Below, piece after piece: positions 8,975 to 15,741 of a stretch of DNA of 64,000 bases. Source of the DNA: Arthrobacter sp. 135MFCol5.1. GTDB lineage: Bacteria > Actinomycetota > Actinomycetes > Actinomycetales > Micrococcaceae. The position numbers and the translations under genes were made by a program. The stretch's first letter is position 1. Every line of letters starts with the position of its first letter. Below the pieces are notes generated by a model. The model was not told the DNA's origin and ran no database searches. It saw only the letters and a program-made list of their open reading frames with translations. The stretch covers positions 124,001-188,000 of the forward strand of contig NZ_KB895455.1 in the NCBI RefSeq assembly GCF_000374865.1, read 5' to 3'.

Positions 8975-9856
8975 GTGGCCACAGCCGCCCAATGGATCCA
9001 AGGCGCCCGACTCCGGACACTTCCGGCAGCGATCGCGCCGGTGCTGATCGGCACCGCCGCCGCCTACGAAATGGACTCGTTCCTGCTGCCCAACGCCATC
9101 CTCGCGGCCCTGGTGGCACTCCTGCTGCAAGTTGGCGTGAACTTCGCCAACGACTACTCGGACGGCATCCGCGGTACCGACGACGACCGCGTCGGGCCGT
9201 TGCGGCTGGTGGGCTCGGGCGCCGCCAAGCCTGAGCATGTGAAGTGGGCCGCGTTCGGCACGTTTGCCCTGGCCATGGTGTTCGGCCTGGCCCTGGTGGT
9301 CCTGACCCAGGCGTGGTGGCTGATCCTGGTGGGGCTGGGCTGCGTCATGGCCGCCTGGGGCTACACGGGCGGCAAGAACCCCTACGGCTACATGGGCCTC
9401 GGCGACCTGTTCGTCTTCGTGTTCTTTGGCCTGGTGGCCACCTTGGGTACCACCTACACCCAGGCCGGGCACATCAGCCTGCCGGCAGTCATCGGCGCGA
9501 TCGGGACCGGGCTGATCGCCACCGCACTGCTGATGGCCAACAACGTCAGGGACATCCCCACGGACATGCAGGCCGGCAAGAAGACCCTCGCCGTGCGGCT
9601 CGGAGACAAGCATGCGCGCGAAAGCTACGTCCTGATGCTGGCCGTCGCCATCCTGTTGGTGGTGATCCTGGCCCCTGGCCGGCCATGGATCCTGATTGTG
9701 CTGCTGCTCATTCCGGCCTGCCTGATGCCGGCCTGGCTGATGATCAACGGGCGCAAGCGCAAGAGCCTGATCCCGGTCCTTAAGCAGACCGGGCTGATCA
9801 ACCTCGGCTACAGCATTTTGTTCTCACTGGGGCTGATCCTCAGCCACGGGTTCTAG
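8975..9856 (+). CDS. menA: 1,4-dihydroxy-2-naphthoate polyprenyltransferase
   Basis: A 293-residue integral membrane enzyme of the UbiA family. It attaches the isoprenoid chain to 1,4-dihydroxy-2-naphthoate, giving demethylmenaquinone. The first Asp-rich motif NDYSDGIRGTDDD and the second NNVRDIPTDMQAGKKTLAVR are clear, and eight or so membrane helices follow. The GTG at 8975 is chosen because a GAGGT ribosome site precedes it and the family sequence starts there (TAAQWIQGARLRTLPAA). Its last 4 bp overlap the convergent DUF4229 gene. Confidence 0.94.
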   Translation: MATAAQWIQGARLRTLPAAIAPVLIGTAAAYEMDSFLLPNAILAALVALLLQVGVNFANDYSDGIRGTDDDRVGPLRLVGSGAAKPEHVKWAAFGTFALAMVFGLALVVLTQAWWLILVGLGCVMAAWGYTGGKNPYGYMGLGDLFVFVFFGLVATLGTTYTQAGHISLPAVIGAIGTGLIATALLMANNVRDIPTDMQAGKKTLAVRLGDKHARESYVLMLAVAILLVVILAPGRPWILIVLLLIPACLMPAWLMINGRKRKSLIPVLKQTGLINLGYSILFSLGLILSHGF

Positions 9857-10161
9857 GCGTTCTTTTTGCCCTTGGCATTGTTGATGGTGATGTCGGGGTT
9901 GGCATCGAGGAGGGCGTCCTCGGCGTTCGCGTCCTGGATTTCCCCGGCCGAGCGAAGCGGCTTGGCCTTTCCGGAAAAGCGGTGCTGCAGGGCTGCGGTG
10001 GCAGCGTCCCGCTGCTTCTGGAAGAACAGGTAGCTGATGGCGAAGGCAATGACCGCGGCGCAGACCACGGACATCAACACCCCGACCTGCAGGAACGCGA
10101 ACAGGACGAAAAGGGGCACGAAGATCGCGAGCCGGATCAGGGAATATTTCAAAAAGGCCAC
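9853..10161 (-). CDS. DUF4229 family small membrane protein
   Basis: A 102-residue protein with two closely spaced hydrophobic helices (LIRLAIFVPLFVLFAFL and VCAAVIAFAISYLFF) and a charged C-terminal tail ending in Lys/Asn. This matches DUF4229, an actinobacterial membrane family of unknown function that often sits next to menaquinone genes. The start is GTG at 10161. TAAACT lies 6 nt upstream, suggesting a leaderless mRNA. The gene is convergent with menA and overlaps its stop. Confidence 0.75.
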   Translation of the reverse strand: MAFLKYSLIRLAIFVPLFVLFAFLQVGVLMSVVCAAVIAFAISYLFFQKQRDAATAALQHRFSGKAKPLRSAGEIQDANAEDALLDANPDITINNAKGKKNA

Positions 10162-10167
10162 TATTCA

Positions 10168-10173
10168 AGTTTA
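10168..10173 (-). promoter_or_regulatory. Putative -10 (TAAACT) for leaderless DUF4229 mRNA
   Basis: Read on the minus strand, TAAACT ends 6 nt before the GTG at 10161. It is one half of a divergent pair of leaderless-type promoters with the one at 10210-10215. Confidence 0.5.
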
Positions 10174-10209
10174 GCCGCCTCCGCCCGCGGCCCCTGCGCG
10201 TCCTGACGA

Positions 10210-10215
10210 TAGACT
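10210..10215 (+). promoter_or_regulatory. Putative -10 (TAGACT) for leaderless PLDc_N mRNA
   Basis: TAGACT ends 7 nt before the ATG at 10223, with no ribosome-binding site between. It is the same hexamer as upstream of menB and the HAD gene. Confidence 0.55.
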
Positions 10216-10222
10216 TGATGGC

Positions 10223-10612
10223 ATGCTCTTCCGTGTGGCTTTGGCCGTCGCAGTCCTCGTCATCTTTGTGTATGGCCTGGTGGACGTGATCCGTACCGAG
10301 GGCCGCCTGACCCGGGGCATTTCCAAACCGGCGTGGATTATCGTCCAGATCATCCTGCCCGTCCTGGGCGCCATCCTGTGGTTGCTGATCGGCAGGCCGC
10401 GCGGCACAGCGCAGCCCCGGCCGAGCTACCCCCACCCCACCGCTCCTGACGACGATCCCGACTTCCTCCGCAATTTGGAGGCCCGGCGCCGTAACCAGGC
10501 CGAGGCTGAGCGGCTCAAGAAGCTCAAGGATGAACTGGATGCCAAGGCCAAGGACGACGACCGGAAACCCAGGCACGACACCGACGAACACGATACCGAC
10601 GGACTGAAATAG
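10223..10612 (+). CDS. PLDc_N domain small membrane protein
   Basis: A 129-residue protein with two N-terminal membrane helices (VALAVAVLVIFVYGLVDVI and WIIVQIILPVLGAILWLLIG) joined by a short loop. This is the PLDc_N (phospholipase D-nuclease N-terminal) domain found alone in many actinobacteria. The cytoplasmic C-terminal half is highly charged and rich in Lys, Asp and Arg. Function unknown. The next membrane-protein gene starts 5 bp after its stop, so the two are probably co-transcribed. Confidence 0.8.
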   Translation: MLFRVALAVAVLVIFVYGLVDVIRTEGRLTRGISKPAWIIVQIILPVLGAILWLLIGRPRGTAQPRPSYPHPTAPDDDPDFLRNLEARRRNQAEAERLKKLKDELDAKAKDDDRKPRHDTDEHDTDGLK

Positions 10613-10617
10613 GGGCC

Positions 10618-11187
10618 ATGACGTCCCCGCCCGGAGGAGACGAGCAGCGTCTGTCCCATCCTCCACCTCGGCCGGGGATGTCCTGGTCCGCACCGCCGCC
10701 CATCCCGGCCACCCCTTCCCTGCCCGGCACGGTCAGGACTGCACGCACCCTCTGGGTCCTCAGCTTCCTCGCCGGGCTTACCGTGCTGGCCGGCTCGTTC
10801 GTGGCCCGCGATTCGAACCTGCACCGCCTCCGCGCCGTGGTGGCGGACACAGCGGCCCGCAACGGCATGGCGTCCGCAGGCACCGCGGCGGAGATCGTCT
10901 TTTGGGGAAGCATGGGCGCCCTGCTGCTGGCCACGCTCCTGGAGGCGGTGGCCTTGGCTGCTGTGCTGGCCCGCAGGGCCTGGGCACGTTGGGTCCTTCT
11001 TACGCTGCTGGCCAGCCACTTGCCCGTGCTGCTGCTGGCGTCCGTTTTCCTGGTCCCCACCGGCGCGGCCGGCAGCTATGTGGTGATGCTGTGGGTGGCC
11101 GGAATGGCCCTGGCGTTCGGCGGACTGGTGCTGCTGTTCCTGCCGCCGGCCGGCGCCTGGCTGCGGCGAGGACGCTCCCTAGGCTGA
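10618..11187 (+). CDS. Hypothetical membrane protein, four predicted helices
   Basis: A 189-residue protein I do not recognise. A Pro/Ser-rich N-terminal segment of about 35 residues is followed by four hydrophobic helices, roughly at residues 43-60, 97-117, 124-145 and 150-175, ending in a short Arg-rich tail. Coding use looks normal for the region. The ATG lies 5 bp after the stop of the PLDc_N gene. Its 3' end overlaps the convergent GTPase gene by 9 bp. Confidence 0.7.
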   Translation: MTSPPGGDEQRLSHPPPRPGMSWSAPPPIPATPSLPGTVRTARTLWVLSFLAGLTVLAGSFVARDSNLHRLRAVVADTAARNGMASAGTAAEIVFWGSMGALLLATLLEAVALAAVLARRAWARWVLLTLLASHLPVLLLASVFLVPTGAAGSYVVMLWVAGMALAFGGLVLLFLPPAGAWLRRGRSLG

Positions 11188-12672
11188 CCGCGGCTGGCGT
11201 TGCCGGCCGGAGCTCCCGGCCACCACGCCCTCGCAGCTGCGGATCACCACCCGGCATGCCTCCGCGGCCGGCCTTCCGGTCAGGGGGCTCTCGGCCACCC
11301 CGCGCCAGCGTGCCAGGTACCGACGGGCCTCGGCCGCCAGCACCTCGGGGCTGGACCCGGCGTCCAGGCCCAGCCGCACCCAGGAGGCCGCGCCGTTGCC
11401 GCCGACCAGCCGTTCAGCTTCCGCACTCAGTTCCGAAGGCAGGTCCACGCCCGTGGTCCGCAACACCCCGAGCAACTGGAGCTCCCGGAACTCGTGGGCG
11501 TTTGCCTGAAGCCGTTCCAGGGCGGCCGCCAGGCGCTCCGTCCCCTCGCGGGGGCGGCTGGCCAGGAGGTTCTCCACTGCCGCCAGCGCGGTCCTGGCCT
11601 TCAGCGCCTCGGACCGCGCCTGGAACTGGCGGTCCAGCACGTCCAGCAGCGGATCCAGTCCGCTGCGCCGGGCAAGCTCGTGGGCGAGGGGTGTGGCTTC
11701 GGTAAACCCGTTCCGGATAAGGACCGAAGCCAACCGGATGCCAAAGAGCCCGTAACGCTCCAGGAGGGCCGTCCGTGCCTCCTCCGTCAGTCCCGCGGGC
11801 TCGGTGGACCGGCGGAACCTGTCGGCGGAAAGCAGCATCCTTTCACGGACGGTCCGGTCAAGGCCTGCCAGCATGCGCAGGGCCTCAAAGTCCGCCTGGC
11901 GGAGGGTGCGGGCACTTTGGGCCAGGAGTCCGGCCACGGGGACCACCGCCAGCGCAAGTTTCCGCAGGTTGGGGTCTTGGCTGTACCGCTCCGCGATGCT
12001 GCCGGCGGAAATCAGGGAGTCAATCCGGCCGGCCCCGACTTCATCTGCACGGGACAGCACCGCAATGGCATTGACCGTGCCGGAGCGCCCGGCCCGGGTG
12101 TCATGGAAGGATTCGAGGAACCGGAGGTCTGACGCGTGCATGTGGCGCATCAGGTAGATGACGGCGTCAGCTTCCGACGCCGAATCCTCCGGAGTGAGGA
12201 ACGCCAGGCTCCGTGCGGACACGTCCCGGGACAGGGATGCGATCCCCGGGGTGTCGATCAGGGTCATGCCCTGCAGTGCCGGTGCCGGCCATTCGACCTC
12301 GAGCCTTTCCACTTCCTCCGCTTGCATCCCGTCCAAGACGAAGACCAGGCGACCGTCCACGCGTTTCAGCGGCAGGTTCCGCCGCTCCCCATTGACGGGG
12401 TGCAGCGTAATGCGCGGCGTGGGTCCGTGCCGGTACCACGTGACGATTTTGGTGCATTCGCCGGTGTCTGTGGGAGCGATTTCTTCACCGATGATGGCGT
12501 TCAGGAGGGTGGACTTCCCTGCCTTGACCATGCCCGCCACGGCGATCCTGAGCGGCTCGGCGAGCCGCCGGGCATAGCCCTGCAGCATCCCGGCGGCTTC
12601 CCGGTCGTCGCGGTAGGCCTCCAGGGTGTCCCGGATGAGCTTCGCCGCCCCGGCCATGGTGGCCGCTGTCAT
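11179..12672 (-). CDS. Dynamin-like GTPase, IniC-like
   Basis: A 497-residue GTPase. The P-loop GMVKAGKS is at residues 47-54, switch threonines follow in PTDTGECTK, the G3 motif DTPG is at 140-143, and SRAD at 207-210 stands in the G4 position. The C-terminal half is helical. I see no membrane hairpin, unlike the neighbouring GTPase. Size and gene order match mycobacterial IniC, the partner of IniA. The ATG overlaps the stop of the upstream GTPase by 4 nt (ATGA), so the two are translationally coupled and probably made in fixed ratio. It is the last gene of the five-gene cluster. IniC homology is inferred from order, length and domain type. Confidence 0.82.
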   Translation of the reverse strand: MTAATMAGAAKLIRDTLEAYRDDREAAGMLQGYARRLAEPLRIAVAGMVKAGKSTLLNAIIGEEIAPTDTGECTKIVTWYRHGPTPRITLHPVNGERRNLPLKRVDGRLVFVLDGMQAEEVERLEVEWPAPALQGMTLIDTPGIASLSRDVSARSLAFLTPEDSASEADAVIYLMRHMHASDLRFLESFHDTRAGRSGTVNAIAVLSRADEVGAGRIDSLISAGSIAERYSQDPNLRKLALAVVPVAGLLAQSARTLRQADFEALRMLAGLDRTVRERMLLSADRFRRSTEPAGLTEEARTALLERYGLFGIRLASVLIRNGFTEATPLAHELARRSGLDPLLDVLDRQFQARSEALKARTALAAVENLLASRPREGTERLAAALERLQANAHEFRELQLLGVLRTTGVDLPSELSAEAERLVGGNGAASWVRLGLDAGSSPEVLAAEARRYLARWRGVAESPLTGRPAAEACRVVIRSCEGVVAGSSGRQRQPRSA

Positions 12673-14555
12673 CCCACCCCCGCGGCGGTGCGGACGCCGG
12701 AGGCGCTTACCTCGGCGGCTATGGCTTCGGCGGCCCGATGCAATGCCTCCACCTTCTTGAGCTCGGTCCTGATGTCCCGGATGCGGCCTTCCTTCTCCTG
12801 GGCATAGGAGTTGGCGGCCTTTTGGGCTGCCGCCACGGAGTCAGACAGGGAGCGGTGGTATTCGTCGGCGATTTCAGTGAAGTGGTCCCGCGTGGTCCGC
12901 TGGACCAGGCGAAGCCTGTCCTTAAGTTGCTTTCCCACCTGGAACGTCACGTCGTCGAGTTGGCGCCTGACCAGGGTTTTGGCTTCGCCCTGGCGGCGTT
13001 TCAGCCGCGCTTCCTTGTCTTCCCGGTAGGCCTTGCGTCCCAGCAGCAGGCCGGCTCCTACGGAGAGCGGATTGATCAGGGCCATCCCGAATATCCCGGT
13101 GAGGAGGCCGAACATCAGCACGCCACCGTAGGACCCGCGCATGCCGATCAGGACCTTCTGGACCGGGTTCACCCGGCCGGGATCCAACCCGGGCATCTGG
13201 TCCACCGGGTCGAGGGCGTCCCCCGCGTCGGAGACGTGCAGGACGGGCAAGGACACCTCGTCCGCGGCAAAGTGCTCTGCCACCTGGGCCGCGAGCCATT
13301 GGGACCGTTCGCTGGTCCAGACGAACGTGTCGGAAACGGCTGCGGCAACGCATTCTTCGAGCCACTGGGAGAACTCGGTCCAGACCGGCCCGGGATCGCC
13401 TTGGTCGATCGCGGCCTCGGCTTCGCGTTGGATCCGGCGCAGGCGGTCCCTAAGGTCGTACTCCATGTCGGCAATGAGGTCGTTGATGCCGTCACTGAGG
13501 GTCAGCTGCCAGCGCGCGGAGCGTTTCCGCAGTTCGTCGGCTTCGGCTTTGGCCTGTTCCAGCGCCTCGAGCATGTGCGGGGTCCCGTCCGGATTCTCCA
13601 GGGCCTCCAGCTCGGATTGGAGGGACAACCGGAGGTTCGCCGTGACCGAGAGCAGGTCCTGGCTGACGGAGCGCCGCTGGAGGCGCTGGGCCTTCGCAAC
13701 GACCTCATTGCGCAGGTGCGCTACCAGGCCGGGATAGCCGGATTCGGCGTTGAGCTCATTGTCCTGGAGCCGCGAGGCCTCCAGCCGTAGGTCTGCGGAC
13801 ACGGGGAACAGCGGAATGTCCGGTGCCACGTGGTCAAGGTGGGCCCTGTCCAACGCCTCCACGCGCCGCCAGTCCGGGTAGAGGTCTGTCTTGGAGAGCA
13901 CCGCTGCCACGCTGGGAGTGATCCGCATGGCCTTTCGCAGGAAGCGGAGTTCGGGTTCGGTGTATTCCTGGGACGCATCCGAGACCAGCAGCACGGCGTC
14001 GGCCGTAGGCAGTGCGGTAAGCGTCGTCAGCGTATGGGTCGACCCCATGCCGCCCACACCCGGGGAGTCGATGATGGTGAGGCCGCCGGTCAGGACCCGC
14101 CTGGGCAGGTAAACCTCTGCGGCGGTCAGCTTCCTGCTGTTGCCCGGGTTGCCTTGCTCGGAGACGAGCGCAGGCAGCTCCGCCAGGTCCACTGGACGGC
14201 GTTCGAGGCCTTCTTCCCCGCCGTCGGGAGTGCCGGCCGCGGGAACCAGGATGGCGGCAGACGCCGGATCCCCGTACCGGACAGCTGTGGGAACAGACGT
14301 GGCAATGTCATCGTCCACCGGACACACGGGGGCGTTCACCAGGGCATTGATGAGCTTGCTCTTGCCCTGTTTGAACTCCCCCACCACAATCACCCTGATG
14401 CTTGGATCCTGCAACCGGCCCACAGCCTGCTCCAGCCTCTTCCGCAGGTCCGGGCGGTCCCCGCTCCCCACCAGCTGCAAGCCCTGCTCAACCAGCTTCA
14501 TCAGCTGGCCCGCCGTCATGGGGTCAACGGGCCTTGCGGGTCCTGCTTCTGCCAC
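12669..14555 (-). CDS. Dynamin-like GTPase with membrane hairpin, IniA-like
   Basis: A 628-residue bacterial dynamin-like protein. P-loop GEFKQGKS is at residues 59-66, DSPG at 163-166 and the G4-type SKTD at 221-224. A long helical region follows, then a hydrophobic hairpin at about 476-507 and a C-terminal coiled-coil-like segment. This is the plan of mycobacterial IniA (about 640 residues), a membrane-remodelling GTPase linked to survival of cell-wall stress. The GTG start at 14555 has AAGGG upstream. It lies 86 nt after the IniB-like gene, separated by a hairpin, and overlaps the IniC-like gene by 4 nt. Confidence 0.88.
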   Translation of the reverse strand: MAEAGPARPVDPMTAGQLMKLVEQGLQLVGSGDRPDLRKRLEQAVGRLQDPSIRVIVVGEFKQGKSKLINALVNAPVCPVDDDIATSVPTAVRYGDPASAAILVPAAGTPDGGEEGLERRPVDLAELPALVSEQGNPGNSRKLTAAEVYLPRRVLTGGLTIIDSPGVGGMGSTHTLTTLTALPTADAVLLVSDASQEYTEPELRFLRKAMRITPSVAAVLSKTDLYPDWRRVEALDRAHLDHVAPDIPLFPVSADLRLEASRLQDNELNAESGYPGLVAHLRNEVVAKAQRLQRRSVSQDLLSVTANLRLSLQSELEALENPDGTPHMLEALEQAKAEADELRKRSARWQLTLSDGINDLIADMEYDLRDRLRRIQREAEAAIDQGDPGPVWTEFSQWLEECVAAAVSDTFVWTSERSQWLAAQVAEHFAADEVSLPVLHVSDAGDALDPVDQMPGLDPGRVNPVQKVLIGMRGSYGGVLMFGLLTGIFGMALINPLSVGAGLLLGRKAYREDKEARLKRRQGEAKTLVRRQLDDVTFQVGKQLKDRLRLVQRTTRDHFTEIADEYHRSLSDSVAAAQKAANSYAQEKEGRIRDIRTELKKVEALHRAAEAIAAEVSASGVRTAAGVG

Positions 14556-14587
14556 GGCGCGCCCTTCGTTCCAGTACCCAATGTCCC

Positions 14588-14613
14588 GGGCGGGAGGTGG
14601 ACGCCTCCTGCCC
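14588..14613 (-). promoter_or_regulatory. Intercistronic hairpin between the IniB-like and IniA-like genes
   Basis: GGGCGGGAGG (14588-14597) pairs with CCTCCTGCCC (14604-14613), with one mismatch and a 6-nt loop. There is no T-run after it. It could be a partial terminator or RNA-stability element that lowers GTPase output relative to the IniB-like protein. Confidence 0.5.
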
Positions 14614-14641
14614 GCCGGTTTACCTTTCCGGCACCAGCGTG

Positions 14642-15574
14642 TTACAGCCCGGCTGAGTCGTCAACCACCGGAACGTCGATGATGTGGTGGGCCTCCAGGT
14701 CCGCATCAGGGTGGGCCGGGTTATCCTCGGCGAAATCGAGCTGGCTGTCCCCGACCAGGCTGGTGGCCGCGTTGTCCTGGAAGGGGTCGTCCGGGTGTGC
14801 ATCCAGCGCCATGGCCCCATGTCCGGCGGGATCGCTGTACGGACCGCCGGCAGGGGAGAACAGGCCGGCCTCCGGGGCGTGGCCGGAATGCCCGGGTTCC
14901 TCGGCGGATGAATCATCCGGGTCGAGGCCGGGACCGGCGGCCAGGGAGCCGGACAGCCCGCCGTGATCGTCCCAGGGGCCGTTCGCCGCATCGTCGTCCA
15001 CGGGACCTGCGTCCCCAATACCTGGAGCCCCAATGGCGGCGTCGCCGAACACGGCTGGGGCATGGGCTGAGGCCGCAGCCGCGTGGTCACCCGGTGCCAC
15101 CGCAAGCTCGTTGTCGAACCACTGTTCCGCGTCCCCGTGGGCCCAGACGTTCTGTGGCGCGGATTGGCCTGCGATGGTGGCCCGCTCATCGACGATGGTG
15201 GCGCCGGCGGTGTGGGAGAAGTGGTCCACCACGTGGTGGAGCTGCTGGACTGCGTAGGCGTGGTCGTCAGGGTCGTGGGCAGTACCGCCGTAGCCCGCGC
15301 CATGGCCGCCGGGCCCTGCCGCCGGGCCCGCGGGACCGGTCCACGGGCCGTTACCGCCGCTGCTGTAGCTCCGCTCGAACGAGGAAGCGTTGACCGTGAT
15401 GGGGGCGTAGTCGAGGACAACAGGCATGGCGGCGTCGACATCGGCCGAACATACGTTGCCCAATCCGTGGTCCGCCAAAGCCCGTTCCGGGTTGTCCAGG
15501 AACGCCTGGACTGCTTCCCGGTCGCCGAAGAGTTTCATGAGGAACTGCACGAGGTCGTTCGCGAGTGTTGGCAT
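14642..15574 (-). CDS. IniB N-terminal-domain protein, Gly/Ala/Asp/His-rich
   Basis: A 310-residue protein. The first ~50 residues (ANDLVQFLMKLFGDREAVQA, then LDNPERALADHGL) resemble the start of mycobacterial IniB. The rest is low-complexity, acidic and rich in Gly, Ala, Asp, His and Pro, again as in IniB. No signal peptide or membrane helix is seen. The ATG at 15574 is chosen for its AGGAG ribosome site and the domain start; the frame opens further upstream. The function of IniB is not established. Here it directly precedes the two dynamin-like GTPases, in the order iniB-iniA-iniC. Confidence 0.75.
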   Translation of the reverse strand: MPTLANDLVQFLMKLFGDREAVQAFLDNPERALADHGLGNVCSADVDAAMPVVLDYAPITVNASSFERSYSSGGNGPWTGPAGPAAGPGGHGAGYGGTAHDPDDHAYAVQQLHHVVDHFSHTAGATIVDERATIAGQSAPQNVWAHGDAEQWFDNELAVAPGDHAAAASAHAPAVFGDAAIGAPGIGDAGPVDDDAANGPWDDHGGLSGSLAAGPGLDPDDSSAEEPGHSGHAPEAGLFSPAGGPYSDPAGHGAMALDAHPDDPFQDNAATSLVGDSQLDFAEDNPAHPDADLEAHHIIDVPVVDDSAGL

Positions 15575-15638
15575 CTGCCTGCTCCTCACATCTTCTTCGA
15601 GTTTCGGAATCGACGGGTGCAGGACCCGGCCTGGTTCA

Positions 15639-15739
15639 AACCTAGGTTCGCAGCCGTGCACGGGGCATCGGGCTCATTCCCCCTAACGGCGGGCGTGAAT
15701 GCGGGGTTCGGGCACCCCCGCCGCTAGGGGCATTAGGGG
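15639..15739. promoter_or_regulatory. Putative LuxR-type operator array upstream of the IniB-like gene
   Basis: The gap between the LuxR gene and the IniB-like gene holds the palindrome AACCTAGGTT (15639-15648). It also has an inverted repeat of CCCCTAACGGCGGG (15680-15693) with CCCGCCGCTAGGGG (15717-15730), matching at 13 of 14 positions across a 23-nt spacer. A further TTAGGGG sits at 15733-15739. All share a TAGG core, as recognised by GerE/LuxR-type helix-turn-helix proteins. The array probably controls the iniB-iniA-iniC-like genes separately from the upstream pair. The repeat could instead be a terminator for the LuxR gene. Confidence 0.5.
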
Positions 15740-15741
15740 TT

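Noticed and set aside
11179..14555. The dynamin pair as a phage-defence system
   Set aside because: Dynamin-like proteins can be defensive, but the IniB-like and LuxR neighbours and the IniA/IniC order fit an envelope-stress module better.
15680..15730. The inverted repeat as a plain terminator of the LuxR gene
   Set aside because: Not excluded, but there is no T-run, the spacer is 23 nt, and the same TAGG core recurs nearby, so an operator reading is preferred.
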